Position numbers and translations under genes: made by a program
Shown: positions 55,938 through 64,000 of the stretch, one piece after another
Position numbering within the stretch: position 1 is the stretch's first letter
Layout of the letters: every line of letters starts with the position of its first letter
Assembly (NCBI GenBank): GCA_024408505.1
Contig: JAKSUZ010000001.1
Span: 96,898-160,897 of the forward strand
Length of the DNA stretch: 64,000 nt
Source of the DNA: Bacilli bacterium
GTDB lineage: Bacteria; Bacillota_I; Bacilli_A; RFN20; CAG-826
Reading direction: 5' to 3'
Notes under the pieces: model-generated
Database searches by the model: none
What the model was told of the DNA's origin: nothing
What the model saw: only the letters and a program-made list of their open reading frames with translations

Positions 55938-56879
55938 ATGAGCGTTTCTTTAAAGGTTACTGAAGAAGTAGTCATCATTATTAAAAAGAAATATCAAAAG
56001 TATCAGAAAGATAACCCAATGCCATATGTGGTTTTCTTCGCACAATTTGATAACACTACCATCAGTGTTTTTAAATCACCTAAAAAGATTCTTTATTCTT
56101 TAACCGTTGCGGGTAAGAAACAAGCTAACATTGAAAAAGTTCTAAAAGAAATTGGTATTGATGAATATGAATTTGATAAAACACCTGAACATATTAAAGA
56201 GATGAAAGAAGAGAGTAAAGAATTCCTTTTCTTAGAAGATCAAATCGGTAGCGACGAAGTCGGCACTGGTGATTTCTTTGGCCCAATTACAGTTGTAGCA
56301 TCGTTAGTTAGAAAGAAGGATCTACCTCGTTTAAAAGAATTAGGCGTCGTTGATTCTAAGAAGATGAGCGATGATAAGATTCGTCGCGTAGGAAAAATCG
56401 TAGTAAAAGAATTTAAATATTCTTCCCTTACTTTAGATAACAAAAAATATAACGAAGTTGTGAAAAGAGGTTACAACATGAATAAGATTAAATGTTGCCT
56501 TCATAACCAAGCGTTATTTAATCTTCATTCAAAATTTCCAAAAATCACTAACTTCTATGTAGATCAATTTGTGGATGAAGATAAATATTATGAATATCTT
56601 GAAAAAGAAAGAAATGTCCTGCACGATATTTATTTTCACACCAAAGGTGAAACCTATTTCCCAAGTGTCGCTTTAGCAAGTGTGATTGCTCGTTATTCAT
56701 TCCTAGAAAAGATGGATGCGCTAAATAAAAAATATAAAGTTAAGATTCCTTTTGGCGCTGGTGCTCAAGTCGATAAATTTGCAGCGGAATTCTTAAAAAA
56801 GTTTGGTCAAAAAGAATTAGATAAAGTTGTTAAACAAAATTTTAAAACTTATAAAAAATTAATTAACAAAAAAGCTTAA
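55938..56879 (+). CDS. rnhC: Ribonuclease HIII
   Basis: Cleaves RNA in RNA-DNA hybrids. 313 residues. N-terminal TBP-like substrate domain (~1-90) is diagnostic of HIII. Catalytic core GSDEVGTGDFFGP (Asp-Glu), VVDSKKMSD and late DQFVDED/ASVIARYSF. Its 3' end overlaps the convergent pseudouridine synthase by 17 bp. Confidence 0.93.
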   Translation: MSVSLKVTEEVVIIIKKKYQKYQKDNPMPYVVFFAQFDNTTISVFKSPKKILYSLTVAGKKQANIEKVLKEIGIDEYEFDKTPEHIKEMKEESKEFLFLEDQIGSDEVGTGDFFGPITVVASLVRKKDLPRLKELGVVDSKKMSDDKIRRVGKIVVKEFKYSSLTLDNKKYNEVVKRGYNMNKIKCCLHNQALFNLHSKFPKITNFYVDQFVDEDKYYEYLEKERNVLHDIYFHTKGETYFPSVALASVIARYSFLEKMDALNKKYKVKIPFGAGAQVDKFAAEFLKKFGQKELDKVVKQNFKTYKKLINKKA

Positions 56880-57756
56880 GAGCTTTTAGGAAGTATTCTG
56901 GTAAAGGTGAGGTAAAACTCATCTTTTTCTTTGCACTAGGATGGGTGAAAGTAATTTTATAAGCATGGAGAATTTGCCCGTCTTTTACCTGATGACGATT
57001 ATCTCTTCCATATAATGGATCGCCAATAACTGGATGATTAATATATTCAAAATGAACGCGAATCTGATGAGTGCGACCTTGCTTTAATTTTATGTCTACT
57101 AAAGTCGCGTCTTTAAATCTCTTAATAACTTTAAAACTACTTTCAGCTGTTTTACCTTTAAGAGTGTCTACGCACATCTTAAGTGGATTAGATTTATCAC
57201 GACCGATTGGCGCAATAATTTTACCTTTATCTTCTTTGATAATTCCTTTTACTAATGCTTGATACTCACGGTGCATTGAATGGTTTTCGAGTTGCTTCGC
57301 TAATGCACGATGCGCTACATTATTTTTCGCAACTACAAGTAATCCAGAAGTATCTTTATCAATTCGATGAACAATTCCTGGGCGTGCTGGATCTACGCTG
57401 CTTAAATCTTTAATGTGATAAATGAGTGCATTCACTAAGGTGTGCTCGTGGTTACCGCTTCCTGGGTGAACAACTAATCCTCTTTGTTTGTTAATTACTA
57501 ATAAGTCTTTATCTTCATAAACAATATTTAATGGGATATTTTCACCTTTAAGTTTATTCTCTTTCTTTGCTTCAATTTCAATAACATCTTTTAATTTAAC
57601 TAAATAGTTAGCTTTTACTATTTCATCATTTACTTTTATCAAATTATCTTTAATTAATTTTTGAACTTGGCTACGTGAAAAAGAGGAGTCGATTAAAGGA
57701 ATAACTAAATCGATTCTTTTATTTAAATAATCACTTTTTTTGATTATTATTTTCAT
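56863..57756 (-). CDS. rluD: RluD-family pseudouridine synthase
   Basis: Isomerises uridines in rRNA. 297 residues with an N-terminal S4 domain (SRSQVQKLIKDNLIKVN) and catalytic Asp in HRIDKDTSGLLVVAKN; QGRTHQIRVHF and PVIGDPLYG follow. Exact target (RluD or RluC site) is not settled. Start overlaps lspA by 26 bp. Confidence 0.9.
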   Translation of the reverse strand: MKIIIKKSDYLNKRIDLVIPLIDSSFSRSQVQKLIKDNLIKVNDEIVKANYLVKLKDVIEIEAKKENKLKGENIPLNIVYEDKDLLVINKQRGLVVHPGSGNHEHTLVNALIYHIKDLSSVDPARPGIVHRIDKDTSGLLVVAKNNVAHRALAKQLENHSMHREYQALVKGIIKEDKGKIIAPIGRDKSNPLKMCVDTLKGKTAESSFKVIKRFKDATLVDIKLKQGRTHQIRVHFEYINHPVIGDPLYGRDNRHQVKDGQILHAYKITFTHPSAKKKMSFTSPLPEYFLKALKLFC

Positions 57757-58393
57757 GTTTTTTCTCTGCTTCCATTTTCTTCGCGTATTCTTCAGGAGTC
57801 ATAGAGAATTCACCACGGCGATTACGTATAACCGCTTCTTTGATTTCATCAATGATAATAAAGATTAAAATAAGAATAACGCAAACGGTAACATAGGAAT
57901 CCGCTAAATTGAATATGTAGTCAAAGAAAGAAAATTTGATCCAATCCACAACACCGGTAAAGCCAGTAATATTGTCATAGTAGAAAAGTCCGTCAATTAA
58001 ATTTCCAATGCAACCTGCGTAAATTAGCATGATACAAACCTTGTAACGCTTTTTAAGCTCTTGCCCTTTAAGAAGATAGACGACTGGAATTGCCACCGCT
58101 AGAATCGCTCGTATGACAATTAAAGCAACTCGCGCAGCTTCGTTACTAGAACCTACACCAAAGATTCCGCCGGTGTTATATATAAGAGTAACTTTTATAA
58201 AATTAGGAATTACCCAAACCCCACCATCGGGTCCTTGCTCAATACCATTGTAGTATTTAACCATTATCCATTTTGTGATTATATCTACGATAATGGCTGC
58301 TAGAGTAATATAAAAAAGCGGACTTTTAATTAAAGATAAAAAGAAACTTTTTACTTTTTCTTTTGTGAAAAGTTCTTTAATTTTTTGCTGCAT
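57731..58393 (-). CDS. lspA: Signal peptidase II
   Basis: Cleaves lipoprotein signal peptides at the lipobox Cys, needed for PotD and the 1-751 lipoprotein. 220 residues, longer than usual (~160) with a basic C-terminal tail. Four membrane helices. Catalytic Asp in GCIGNLID (conserved GNxxD) and in FNLADSYV. NTGGIFGVGSS block is standard NxGxAFG-like. Overlaps ileS by 17 bp. Confidence 0.92.
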   Translation of the reverse strand: MQQKIKELFTKEKVKSFFLSLIKSPLFYITLAAIIVDIITKWIMVKYYNGIEQGPDGGVWVIPNFIKVTLIYNTGGIFGVGSSNEAARVALIVIRAILAVAIPVVYLLKGQELKKRYKVCIMLIYAGCIGNLIDGLFYYDNITGFTGVVDWIKFSFFDYIFNLADSYVTVCVILILIFIIIDEIKEAVIRNRRGEFSMTPEEYAKKMEAEKKHENNNQKK

Positions 58394-61124
58394 TCTTTAA
58401 AACCTCGTAGCACCGTTTGCAAACTTTAGTGCCATCACCTAGATCAAATAATTCTTCACGGTAATTCCAGCAACGTGGACACTTCGTGCCTTTTGATTTA
58501 ACAACTTTAATATCTTTTGCACCTTTCTTTAAATAAACATTGGAGACGATAAAGATACGTGCTAATTCAATAGGCGTATTATCTTTTAAGAAATCGTAAA
58601 CATCACCATCAACGGTGAGATATACATCAGCTTCTTGGCTACTACCGATTTCACCTTTCTTACGTAACTCTTCGAGTTTTTGATAAATCTCTACACCAAC
58701 CGTTTGACTAACTTTTTCAGCAGTATCATAAATACTAGTATCTTTAGCGAATACTTCAGTATGAGCTGGGAAATCGTAAAGATTAGGATTGTTTTTACTA
58801 TGGAATGGTAAGTTGTTATTAACCTCTTCCATAGTGAAAGGAAGGATTGGAGTTAATAATTTCATTAATGTAAAGGTTATTTCATAAAGAGTTGTTTGTA
58901 CTTGTCTTCTTCTAAGTGAATCTCTTGCTTCACAATAAAGTATATCTTTTGCGTAATCTAGATATAGTCTAGAAAGGAAAATTACAATGTAATTATTAAT
59001 AACACTAAGTGCTTGGTTAAATGCATATTTATCATAAAGTTCGATTACTTTATTTTTGACATATTCAAGCATGCCTAAATTAAATAGATCTTGTTTTTCA
59101 AATTTACTTACATGGTCCTTTTCGGGATTAAATGGTTTAGATAAATCGCCATCCACTAAGTTACCAAGTAAGAATTTAAAAGTATTACGAATCTTACGAT
59201 ACATATCACTTGTTTGTTTAATTACATCTTCGCTAATGCGAGCGTCTTCTTTAAAGTCAACTGTAGCGGCCCATAAACGAAGAATATCTGCGCCAAATTG
59301 ATTCGCGACTTTATTTGGATCAATGCCGTTACCTTTGGATTTAGACATCTTATCCCAATTTTCGTCAACGACGAAACCATGAGTAACGCAAGTTTTAAAT
59401 GCGGGTTCACCACTAACGATACTTGAAATAATTAAGGATGAGTTAAACCAACCACGATATTGGTCATTACCTTCTAAATATAAATCAGCTGGATAATTGA
59501 TGCCTCGTTCTTTTAGAACTCCATTCCAACTACTGCCACTATCAAACCAAACATCCATGATGTCTACTTCTTTAGTAAATTCACCATGTGGAGAATGTTC
59601 ATTCTTATAGCCAGCTGGTAATAAATCTTTGGCTTCTTTTAAGTACCAAATATCACTGCCGTTTTCTTTGAAAAGTTTAATAATATGATCAAACACTTCT
59701 TCATCCATAATTGGTGTTTTATCTTCACAATAAATAATTGGTAAAGGTACACCCCAAATTCTTTGACGAGAAATGCACCAATCATTTCTTTCGTCAATCA
59801 TATTATGCATTCTTTGTTCGCCCCAAGCTGGGAACCATTTAATTTCTTTAATTTCTTTTAGAAGTTTCTCTTTAATTGGTTTAATTGAACAGAACCATTG
59901 TGGAGTCGCTCTAAAGATTAACGGTTTCTTAGTCCGCCAATCATGTGGATATGAGTGTTTAAACTTACTTACTTTTAGTAAAGCATTAGCTTTCGTTAAA
60001 GCTTCTATTACTTTTTCGTTTGCTTCTTCGTAGAATAAACCTTTAAATTCTCCAGTGGTTTCATCTAAATAACCTCTTGAATCAACTGGACAATATGGTT
60101 TTAAACCATACTTAGTACCAACGATATAGTCATCAAGACCATGACCAGGAGCGGTATGAACACAACCCGTACCAGCATCATTGGTAACGTGGTCACCTAA
60201 AATAATAATTGAATCACGATTATATAAAGGATGAGTAGCTACTAATCCTTCTAAATCCTTACCTTCAAAAGTCTTAATTTCCTTAACATCTTTAAAGTCT
60301 AAGATTTTGCTTAATTGATCTTTAAATTCAGCTAAGAAGATAAAGTTACCTTTATCGGTTTTATATAAACCATAAATAAATTTTGCATTTAGACAAATCG
60401 CTAAGTTAGCAGGGATCGTCCAAGGTGTAGTAGTCCAAATTATAAAAGATGCATCTTCGGTAAATTTGCCTTTCTTATCTTTGACCTTAAAAGCCACATA
60501 AATCGAATATGATTCTACATCATAGTATTCAATTTCAGATTCAGCTAACGCGGATTCACTTGATGGGCTCCAATAAACCGGTTTCAATCCTTTATATATA
60601 TAACCCTTCATCGCCATCTCTTTAAACACTTCAATTTGGCGAGCCTCATATTCCTTATTTAAAGTAAGATATGGATGATCATAATCACCAATCACGCCTA
60701 AACGACGGATTTGTTCTTTTTGATTCTCGACTTGTTTAAGCGCATATTCACGACATTTCTTTCTAAACTCTACCACTGGAGTAGTCTTACGATTTACTCC
60801 ACTTTTAATTACTTGGTTTTCAATTGGTAAACCATGTGTATCCCAACCTAACACAAATGGAGTATAAAAGCCTTGCATCGCTTTATAGCGGATAACAAAA
60901 TCTTTTAAAAGACGATTAAGCATATGCCCGCAGTGAATATTACCATTCGCATATGGTGGACCATCATGAAGAATAAATGGTTTAGCACCTTTACGCGCTT
61001 TTAAAATTTCTTCATAAAGTTTCTCATCTTTCCATTTCTTAACTAGCGCTGGTTCTTTGTTAATTAAGTTTCCGCGCATTTCGAAATTGGTTTTTGGCAT
61101 TAACAATGTATTTTTAAATTCCAT
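58377..61124 (-). CDS. ileS: Isoleucyl-tRNA synthetase
   Basis: Charges tRNA-Ile. 915 residues, bacterial class Ia type. HIGH variant HCGH in PPYANGNIHCGHML, KMSKS in DKMSKSKGNG, editing domain ~190-390, and a C-terminal zinc site CPRCWNY...CKRC. Six bases after ftsZ. No T-box leader is seen because the upstream gap is only a few bases. Confidence 0.97.
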   Translation of the reverse strand: MEFKNTLLMPKTNFEMRGNLINKEPALVKKWKDEKLYEEILKARKGAKPFILHDGPPYANGNIHCGHMLNRLLKDFVIRYKAMQGFYTPFVLGWDTHGLPIENQVIKSGVNRKTTPVVEFRKKCREYALKQVENQKEQIRRLGVIGDYDHPYLTLNKEYEARQIEVFKEMAMKGYIYKGLKPVYWSPSSESALAESEIEYYDVESYSIYVAFKVKDKKGKFTEDASFIIWTTTPWTIPANLAICLNAKFIYGLYKTDKGNFIFLAEFKDQLSKILDFKDVKEIKTFEGKDLEGLVATHPLYNRDSIIILGDHVTNDAGTGCVHTAPGHGLDDYIVGTKYGLKPYCPVDSRGYLDETTGEFKGLFYEEANEKVIEALTKANALLKVSKFKHSYPHDWRTKKPLIFRATPQWFCSIKPIKEKLLKEIKEIKWFPAWGEQRMHNMIDERNDWCISRQRIWGVPLPIIYCEDKTPIMDEEVFDHIIKLFKENGSDIWYLKEAKDLLPAGYKNEHSPHGEFTKEVDIMDVWFDSGSSWNGVLKERGINYPADLYLEGNDQYRGWFNSSLIISSIVSGEPAFKTCVTHGFVVDENWDKMSKSKGNGIDPNKVANQFGADILRLWAATVDFKEDARISEDVIKQTSDMYRKIRNTFKFLLGNLVDGDLSKPFNPEKDHVSKFEKQDLFNLGMLEYVKNKVIELYDKYAFNQALSVINNYIVIFLSRLYLDYAKDILYCEARDSLRRRQVQTTLYEITFTLMKLLTPILPFTMEEVNNNLPFHSKNNPNLYDFPAHTEVFAKDTSIYDTAEKVSQTVGVEIYQKLEELRKKGEIGSSQEADVYLTVDGDVYDFLKDNTPIELARIFIVSNVYLKKGAKDIKVVKSKGTKCPRCWNYREELFDLGDGTKVCKRCYEVLKNAAKN

Positions 61125-61129
61125 AAATC

Positions 61130-62236
61130 TTATTCAATATTTTTATTCTTGAGGAATCCTGGAAGAATATCTTCCTCTTTCTCCTCTTCCTTTTCTTCTT
61201 TCTTAGTTTCACTTTGAGGAGTGAATTTAACTTCGTTATCCTCTTCGTCCGTATCGTCTTTATTAGTTAAATCATATTCTTCTGGGAAGTCACTTGCAAT
61301 AATACTTACAATAATTTGATCTGAGAACTGATCATTAATCGCAACGCCTAATTTAACATCAACCGCATTGCCAGCTTCTTCAATAATGTGGTTTACACAT
61401 TCTTGAGCTTCATATAATGAGACATTCGCTCCACAAGTAACTGCACAAATTGCACGGCGTGCACCAGTAATTGGTGTTTCAAGCAATGGTGAATTAATCG
61501 CAGCTGTAGCAGCATCAAGGGCCTTTGTTGGGCCTTCACCCATACCATAGCCGATTAAAGCAATGCCTGAATCTTCTAATGTGTTTTTAATATCCGCGAA
61601 GTCAAGATTAATAATTCCGGGAACAGTGATTAAATCCACAATCGTTTTGACCGATTGTGCTAACACGCGATCACTTTCAATAAAGGCATTTGAAATAACT
61701 TCATTACCTTTTTCCATTAATAACTTATCATTCGAAACAATAATAATTGAATCAACTTGATCTTTTAGATCACCTAAGCCTTTAATCGCTTTCTTTACCC
61801 GTTGCTTGCCTTCAAAGCCAAATGGACGAGTAACAATTGCCACTGTTAAAGCTTTTTCTTCTTTACAAATCTTAGCAATAACAGGAGATGCTCCAGTACC
61901 AGTACCACCGCCCATACCAGCCGCAATAAATACCATATTCGCTCCGCGAACAATGTTACGAATTTCTTCTGCATTTGCTTCAGCGGCTTTTTTACCAAGT
62001 TCAGGATCTCCGCCTGCACCTAAACCATTAGTTAATTCACGACCTAATACTACTTGATGAGCAGGAACAACTTTTGAGCCGAGCAAAGATTGCACATCAG
62101 TGTTCATGACATAAAAATCAACCGGACTAGTATCGCCGACTTCGTCGATCATGCGATTGACTGCGTTATTACCCGCACCACCAACGCCAATTACGACAAT
62201 TCTCACTGCTGGCATTCCTAATGTGTCATCCACCAT
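61130..62236 (-). CDS. ftsZ: Cell-division GTPase FtsZ
   Basis: Tubulin-like ring protein. 368 residues. Signature GGGTGTGASP, T7 loop NLDFADIK, and C-terminal tail ending DILPGFLKNKN that binds FtsA. Start is set by AAAGGAG. ftsA overlaps by 11 bp. It is followed directly by ileS without sepF, ylmG or divIVA. Confidence 0.97.
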   Translation of the reverse strand: MVDDTLGMPAVRIVVIGVGGAGNNAVNRMIDEVGDTSPVDFYVMNTDVQSLLGSKVVPAHQVVLGRELTNGLGAGGDPELGKKAAEANAEEIRNIVRGANMVFIAAGMGGGTGTGASPVIAKICKEEKALTVAIVTRPFGFEGKQRVKKAIKGLGDLKDQVDSIIIVSNDKLLMEKGNEVISNAFIESDRVLAQSVKTIVDLITVPGIINLDFADIKNTLEDSGIALIGYGMGEGPTKALDAATAAINSPLLETPITGARRAICAVTCGANVSLYEAQECVNHIIEEAGNAVDVKLGVAINDQFSDQIIVSIIASDFPEEYDLTNKDDTDEEDNEVKFTPQSETKKEEKEEEKEEDILPGFLKNKNIE

Positions 62237-63464
62237 AAGTTTCTCCTTTGCTCATTTTTAACTTATTTAAGTTAGGTCGATTATTTGGATTATTTAAACG
62301 ATGATCTTCTAAGGACCCGCGGTAACTAGAAGATGCTAACATCGCCCCTATACAATTTAAATACTTTTCGTGCCGGGCGCCAATAATTTTTAACGGAATT
62401 TGTTTAATTTCGTGGTTTGGATATTTGCTTTTAAAGTAATTTAAAAAGCCGTCTAAGCGACTAGCAGCTCCACCAAAAATAATTGGGAAGTTGCGTTTGT
62501 TCTCAGGATACGCGGCTAATAAATTGTTGAGACAATTATCAAAAGCATAGACGTAATTATCTAGATAATCTTTTATCACACGATTTAAATCTTGCACGGT
62601 GTAAAGCATTTCTTGTCCATCATTAGTTAAAGCATTACATACGGTCGGATTAAAAGAAATCAAACGAGTATCATAACCATAACGGCGTTTTAGTTTTTCT
62701 GCTTCTTTTACGTCAATATGGAAAGCATCACTAATTGCTTTAGTTAAATCATCACCGCCCATAGTGAAATGAACGGAATTATAAATAAACGTTTTGGAAA
62801 GTAGTGAAACACTTGTATAGGTTGAACCGACATCAACATAGATATAGGCCTTCGGTGTTTCGCTATCATTCACCAGTAAGTGAGCAATCGCACTTGGTGA
62901 GATTACACATTTCTTAACTTTGATATTAGCAGACTCGAGTGTCATCTTATAGCCGTTGAATAATCGATTAGGTAGCGTATAGATAATCGCTTTCATACCA
63001 AGGTAATCGCTAGTTAAGCCAAGTGGTAGCTTATCAGTATTGCCCTTACCGTTTGATAGATAAAAGATTTTTGGAATGATATCAACAAAACTGTTTTCTT
63101 TTTTAATTTTGCATTTTTTAATCATCGCAATAATATTCGCTAAATCGATTTGTTGAATCTTACTATCGTTAGAAATAACGGAAGTTGTTTTCTTATCTTC
63201 GTAAATCTCAAGTCCAATGGGTGGAAGTACTAATACAGCGTTTCTAATATCAAAACGAACACGAGCTTTTTTATCTTCGATATGAGCAATTTCTTTAAAT
63301 AAACTGCTTAGTGATTTAATGTCGATAATGTTACCGTTTTTAATTAAACCATTGAGTGGACGAGTGGTCGCATACAAAACAATCGGCTCACGATCAATCA
63401 CTTGGCCGACCACAATTTTAACCGCCGAATCTGTCGGCTCAATCACAATGGTTGGAGTTTGCAT
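62226..63464 (-). CDS. ftsA: Cell-division protein FtsA
   Basis: Actin-like membrane tether for FtsZ. 412 residues; phosphate loop VIEPTDSAVKIVVGQ, second phosphate loop YIYVDVGSTYTSVSL, adenosine motif IIFGGAASRLDGF. The tail is short and ends KMSKGETYGG; no clear C-terminal amphipathic helix of E. coli type. Promoter lies at 63477-63505. Confidence 0.9.
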   Translation of the reverse strand: MQTPTIVIEPTDSAVKIVVGQVIDREPIVLYATTRPLNGLIKNGNIIDIKSLSSLFKEIAHIEDKKARVRFDIRNAVLVLPPIGLEIYEDKKTTSVISNDSKIQQIDLANIIAMIKKCKIKKENSFVDIIPKIFYLSNGKGNTDKLPLGLTSDYLGMKAIIYTLPNRLFNGYKMTLESANIKVKKCVISPSAIAHLLVNDSETPKAYIYVDVGSTYTSVSLLSKTFIYNSVHFTMGGDDLTKAISDAFHIDVKEAEKLKRRYGYDTRLISFNPTVCNALTNDGQEMLYTVQDLNRVIKDYLDNYVYAFDNCLNNLLAAYPENKRNFPIIFGGAASRLDGFLNYFKSKYPNHEIKQIPLKIIGARHEKYLNCIGAMLASSSYRGSLEDHRLNNPNNRPNLNKLKMSKGETYGG

Positions 63465-63476
63465 TATTCCGTAAAT

Positions 63477-63505
63477 AGAATAGCCTACGGATAAAAAAAT
63501 GTAAA
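63477..63505 (-). promoter_or_regulatory. Promoter of ftsA
   Basis: Minus strand TTTACA (63500-63505), 17-bp spacer, TATTCT (63477-63482), 12 bases before the ATG; leader of about five bases and no good Shine-Dalgarno. CCGTA/TACGG form a small inverted repeat around the -10. Confidence 0.55.
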
Positions 63506-63510
63506 GAAAA

Positions 63511-63539
63511 CTAATAAAACCGAAATCGGTTTTTATTAG
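63511..63539 (-). terminator. Terminator of the xre gene
   Basis: Inverted repeat CTAATAAAACCGA-AA-TCGGTTTTTATTAG with an AT-rich stem and T tract. It can act on both strands and separates xre from ftsA. Confidence 0.6.
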
Positions 63540-63579
63540 TTAATTTCCAATTCGCCTTCGTGCGCGGGAGGATTTTTTC

Positions 63580-63810
63580 TTACTTATTTTTATCGCCTAC
63601 TCCTAAAAGGAGAGTCGCTAAATCAACCTTTAGACCTTTAGCGATTTTGTTCATCACTTTTAAGGTCGGATTTCTTCTTCCACATTCAATATCGCTTAAA
63701 TAGTTTTTACTCACATTTATTTCAAGCGCTAAATCTTCTTGAGACATCTTTCTTTGTGCACGCAAATATTTAACGCGCATTCCAAACTGAACTGGAAGAG
63801 TTAATTTCAT
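63580..63810 (-). CDS. XRE-family DNA-binding regulator
   Basis: 76 residues, one HTH_3 domain (MRVKYLRAQRKMSQEDLALEINVSKNYLSDIECGRR) and a short tail. DNA-binding, probable dimer. ATG overlaps the whiA TGA as ATGA; AAGGGAG site. Small size suggests a regulator of nearby division genes or of its own locus; target unknown. Confidence 0.85.
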   Translation of the reverse strand: MKLTLPVQFGMRVKYLRAQRKMSQEDLALEINVSKNYLSDIECGRRNPTLKVMNKIAKGLKVDLATLLLGVGDKNK

Positions 63811-64000
63811 AAATTTCTCCCTTCCACCCGGAACGCTCTGAGGATGTGGTTAATGTTACTTTTAGTGACGACATCGCCTAATTCTTCACTCATTTTTTCG
63901 GCTAAGCCTTCTAGTGTATCTTCAGGATATTTGATTCTTAACGTTGCAAGCAAAATGACTTTGTCATTACCTAAATTAGCTAAACCATTTTTCTTAATTA
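63807..64000 (-). CDS. whiA: WhiA, C-terminal part
   Basis: Only the last ~64 residues are in the window. DKVILLATLRIKYPEDTLEGLAEKM and TKSNINHILRAF match the C-terminal helix-turn-helix of WhiA (usual SKSGVNHRLR). WhiA regulates growth and division in Gram-positive bacteria. Ends in TGA overlapping xre. Upstream part is outside the window. Confidence 0.82.
   Translation of the reverse strand, partial: IKKNGLANLGNDKVILLATLRIKYPEDTLEGLAEKMSEELGDVVTKSNINHILRAFRVEGRNL

Noticed and set aside
61125..61129. T-box leader upstream of ileS
   Set aside because: Only five bases separate ftsZ and ileS; no T-box can fit.

Overview
This is an AT-rich bacterial chromosomal segment from a Bacillota relative close to the Mollicutes (Acholeplasma, RF39 or RFN20-like grade). 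The evidence is Firmicutes-type gene order: gmk-priA-rlmN-prpC-prkC-rpe, and whiA/ftsA-ftsZ-ileS-lspA-rluD. Both clusters have lost several usual members. UGA is a real stop codon: rqcH, rlmN, pfp, atpD, atpC, whiA and the small gene between araA and araB all end in TGA, usually overlapping the next ATG. The Mycoplasma/Spiroplasma code (UGA = Trp) is therefore excluded. Almost all of the window is housekeeping DNA. I see no prophage, transposase or CRISPR array.

Layout. 1-5 kb: a partial lipoprotein, a guaB of the trichomonad-like IMPDH class, rubrerythrin, and a two-gene glycosyltransferase/acyltransferase unit. 5-8.9 kb (+): arabinose operon araA - small membrane protein - araB - araD. 8.9-15.8 kb (-): RNase J2-like, FtsK, pullulanase and PlsC in one operon. 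15.9-22.9 kb: nine protein-coding and tRNA units in which tRNA genes alternate with genes for surface or lipid functions (GT2, DUF2804, histidine phosphatase, patatin, zinc-ribbon membrane protein, HAD protein). 22.9-30.9 kb (-): potABCD polyamine importer followed by an ABC-2 exporter and a membrane GT2. 31-34.8 kb (-): amidohydrolase, acyl-AMP ligase and a membrane acetyltransferase-like protein. 34.8-42.1 kb (-): gmk, priA, an unknown gene, rlmN, prpC, prkC, rpe and a membrane protein. 42.1-44.3 kb (+): rqcH and a LicA-type kinase. 44.3-53.9 kb (-): PPi-dependent phosphofructokinase, the complete F1Fo ATP synthase, an ATP-grasp ligase and soluble pyrophosphatase in one run. 54-64 kb: tRNA-Arg, uvrC, rnhC, rluD-like, lspA, ileS, ftsZ, ftsA, xre and the end of whiA.

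How the genes fit together. The organism looks like a fermenter that takes up arabinose and alpha-glucans (AraABD, pullulanase), uses PPi-linked glycolysis and runs an ATP synthase whose c subunit carries a two-carboxylate, Na+-type site. Peptidoglycan genes are missing from their usual place and the PrkC kinase has no PASTA domains, which hints at a reduced or absent wall.

The most unusual signals are as follows. All three CAU-anticodon tRNAs (fMet, Met, Ile2) have rare base changes, while the other six tRNAs are canonical. def-fmt is missing from its normal slot. Coding genes start directly after tRNA 3' ends. Many promoters have an extended -10 only 6-9 bp from the start codon, which implies leaderless mRNAs. 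PPi-PFK, ATP synthase and PPase are contiguous. No stretch longer than 300 bases lacks a gene; the longest RNA-only or intergenic gaps hold the tRNAs listed below.
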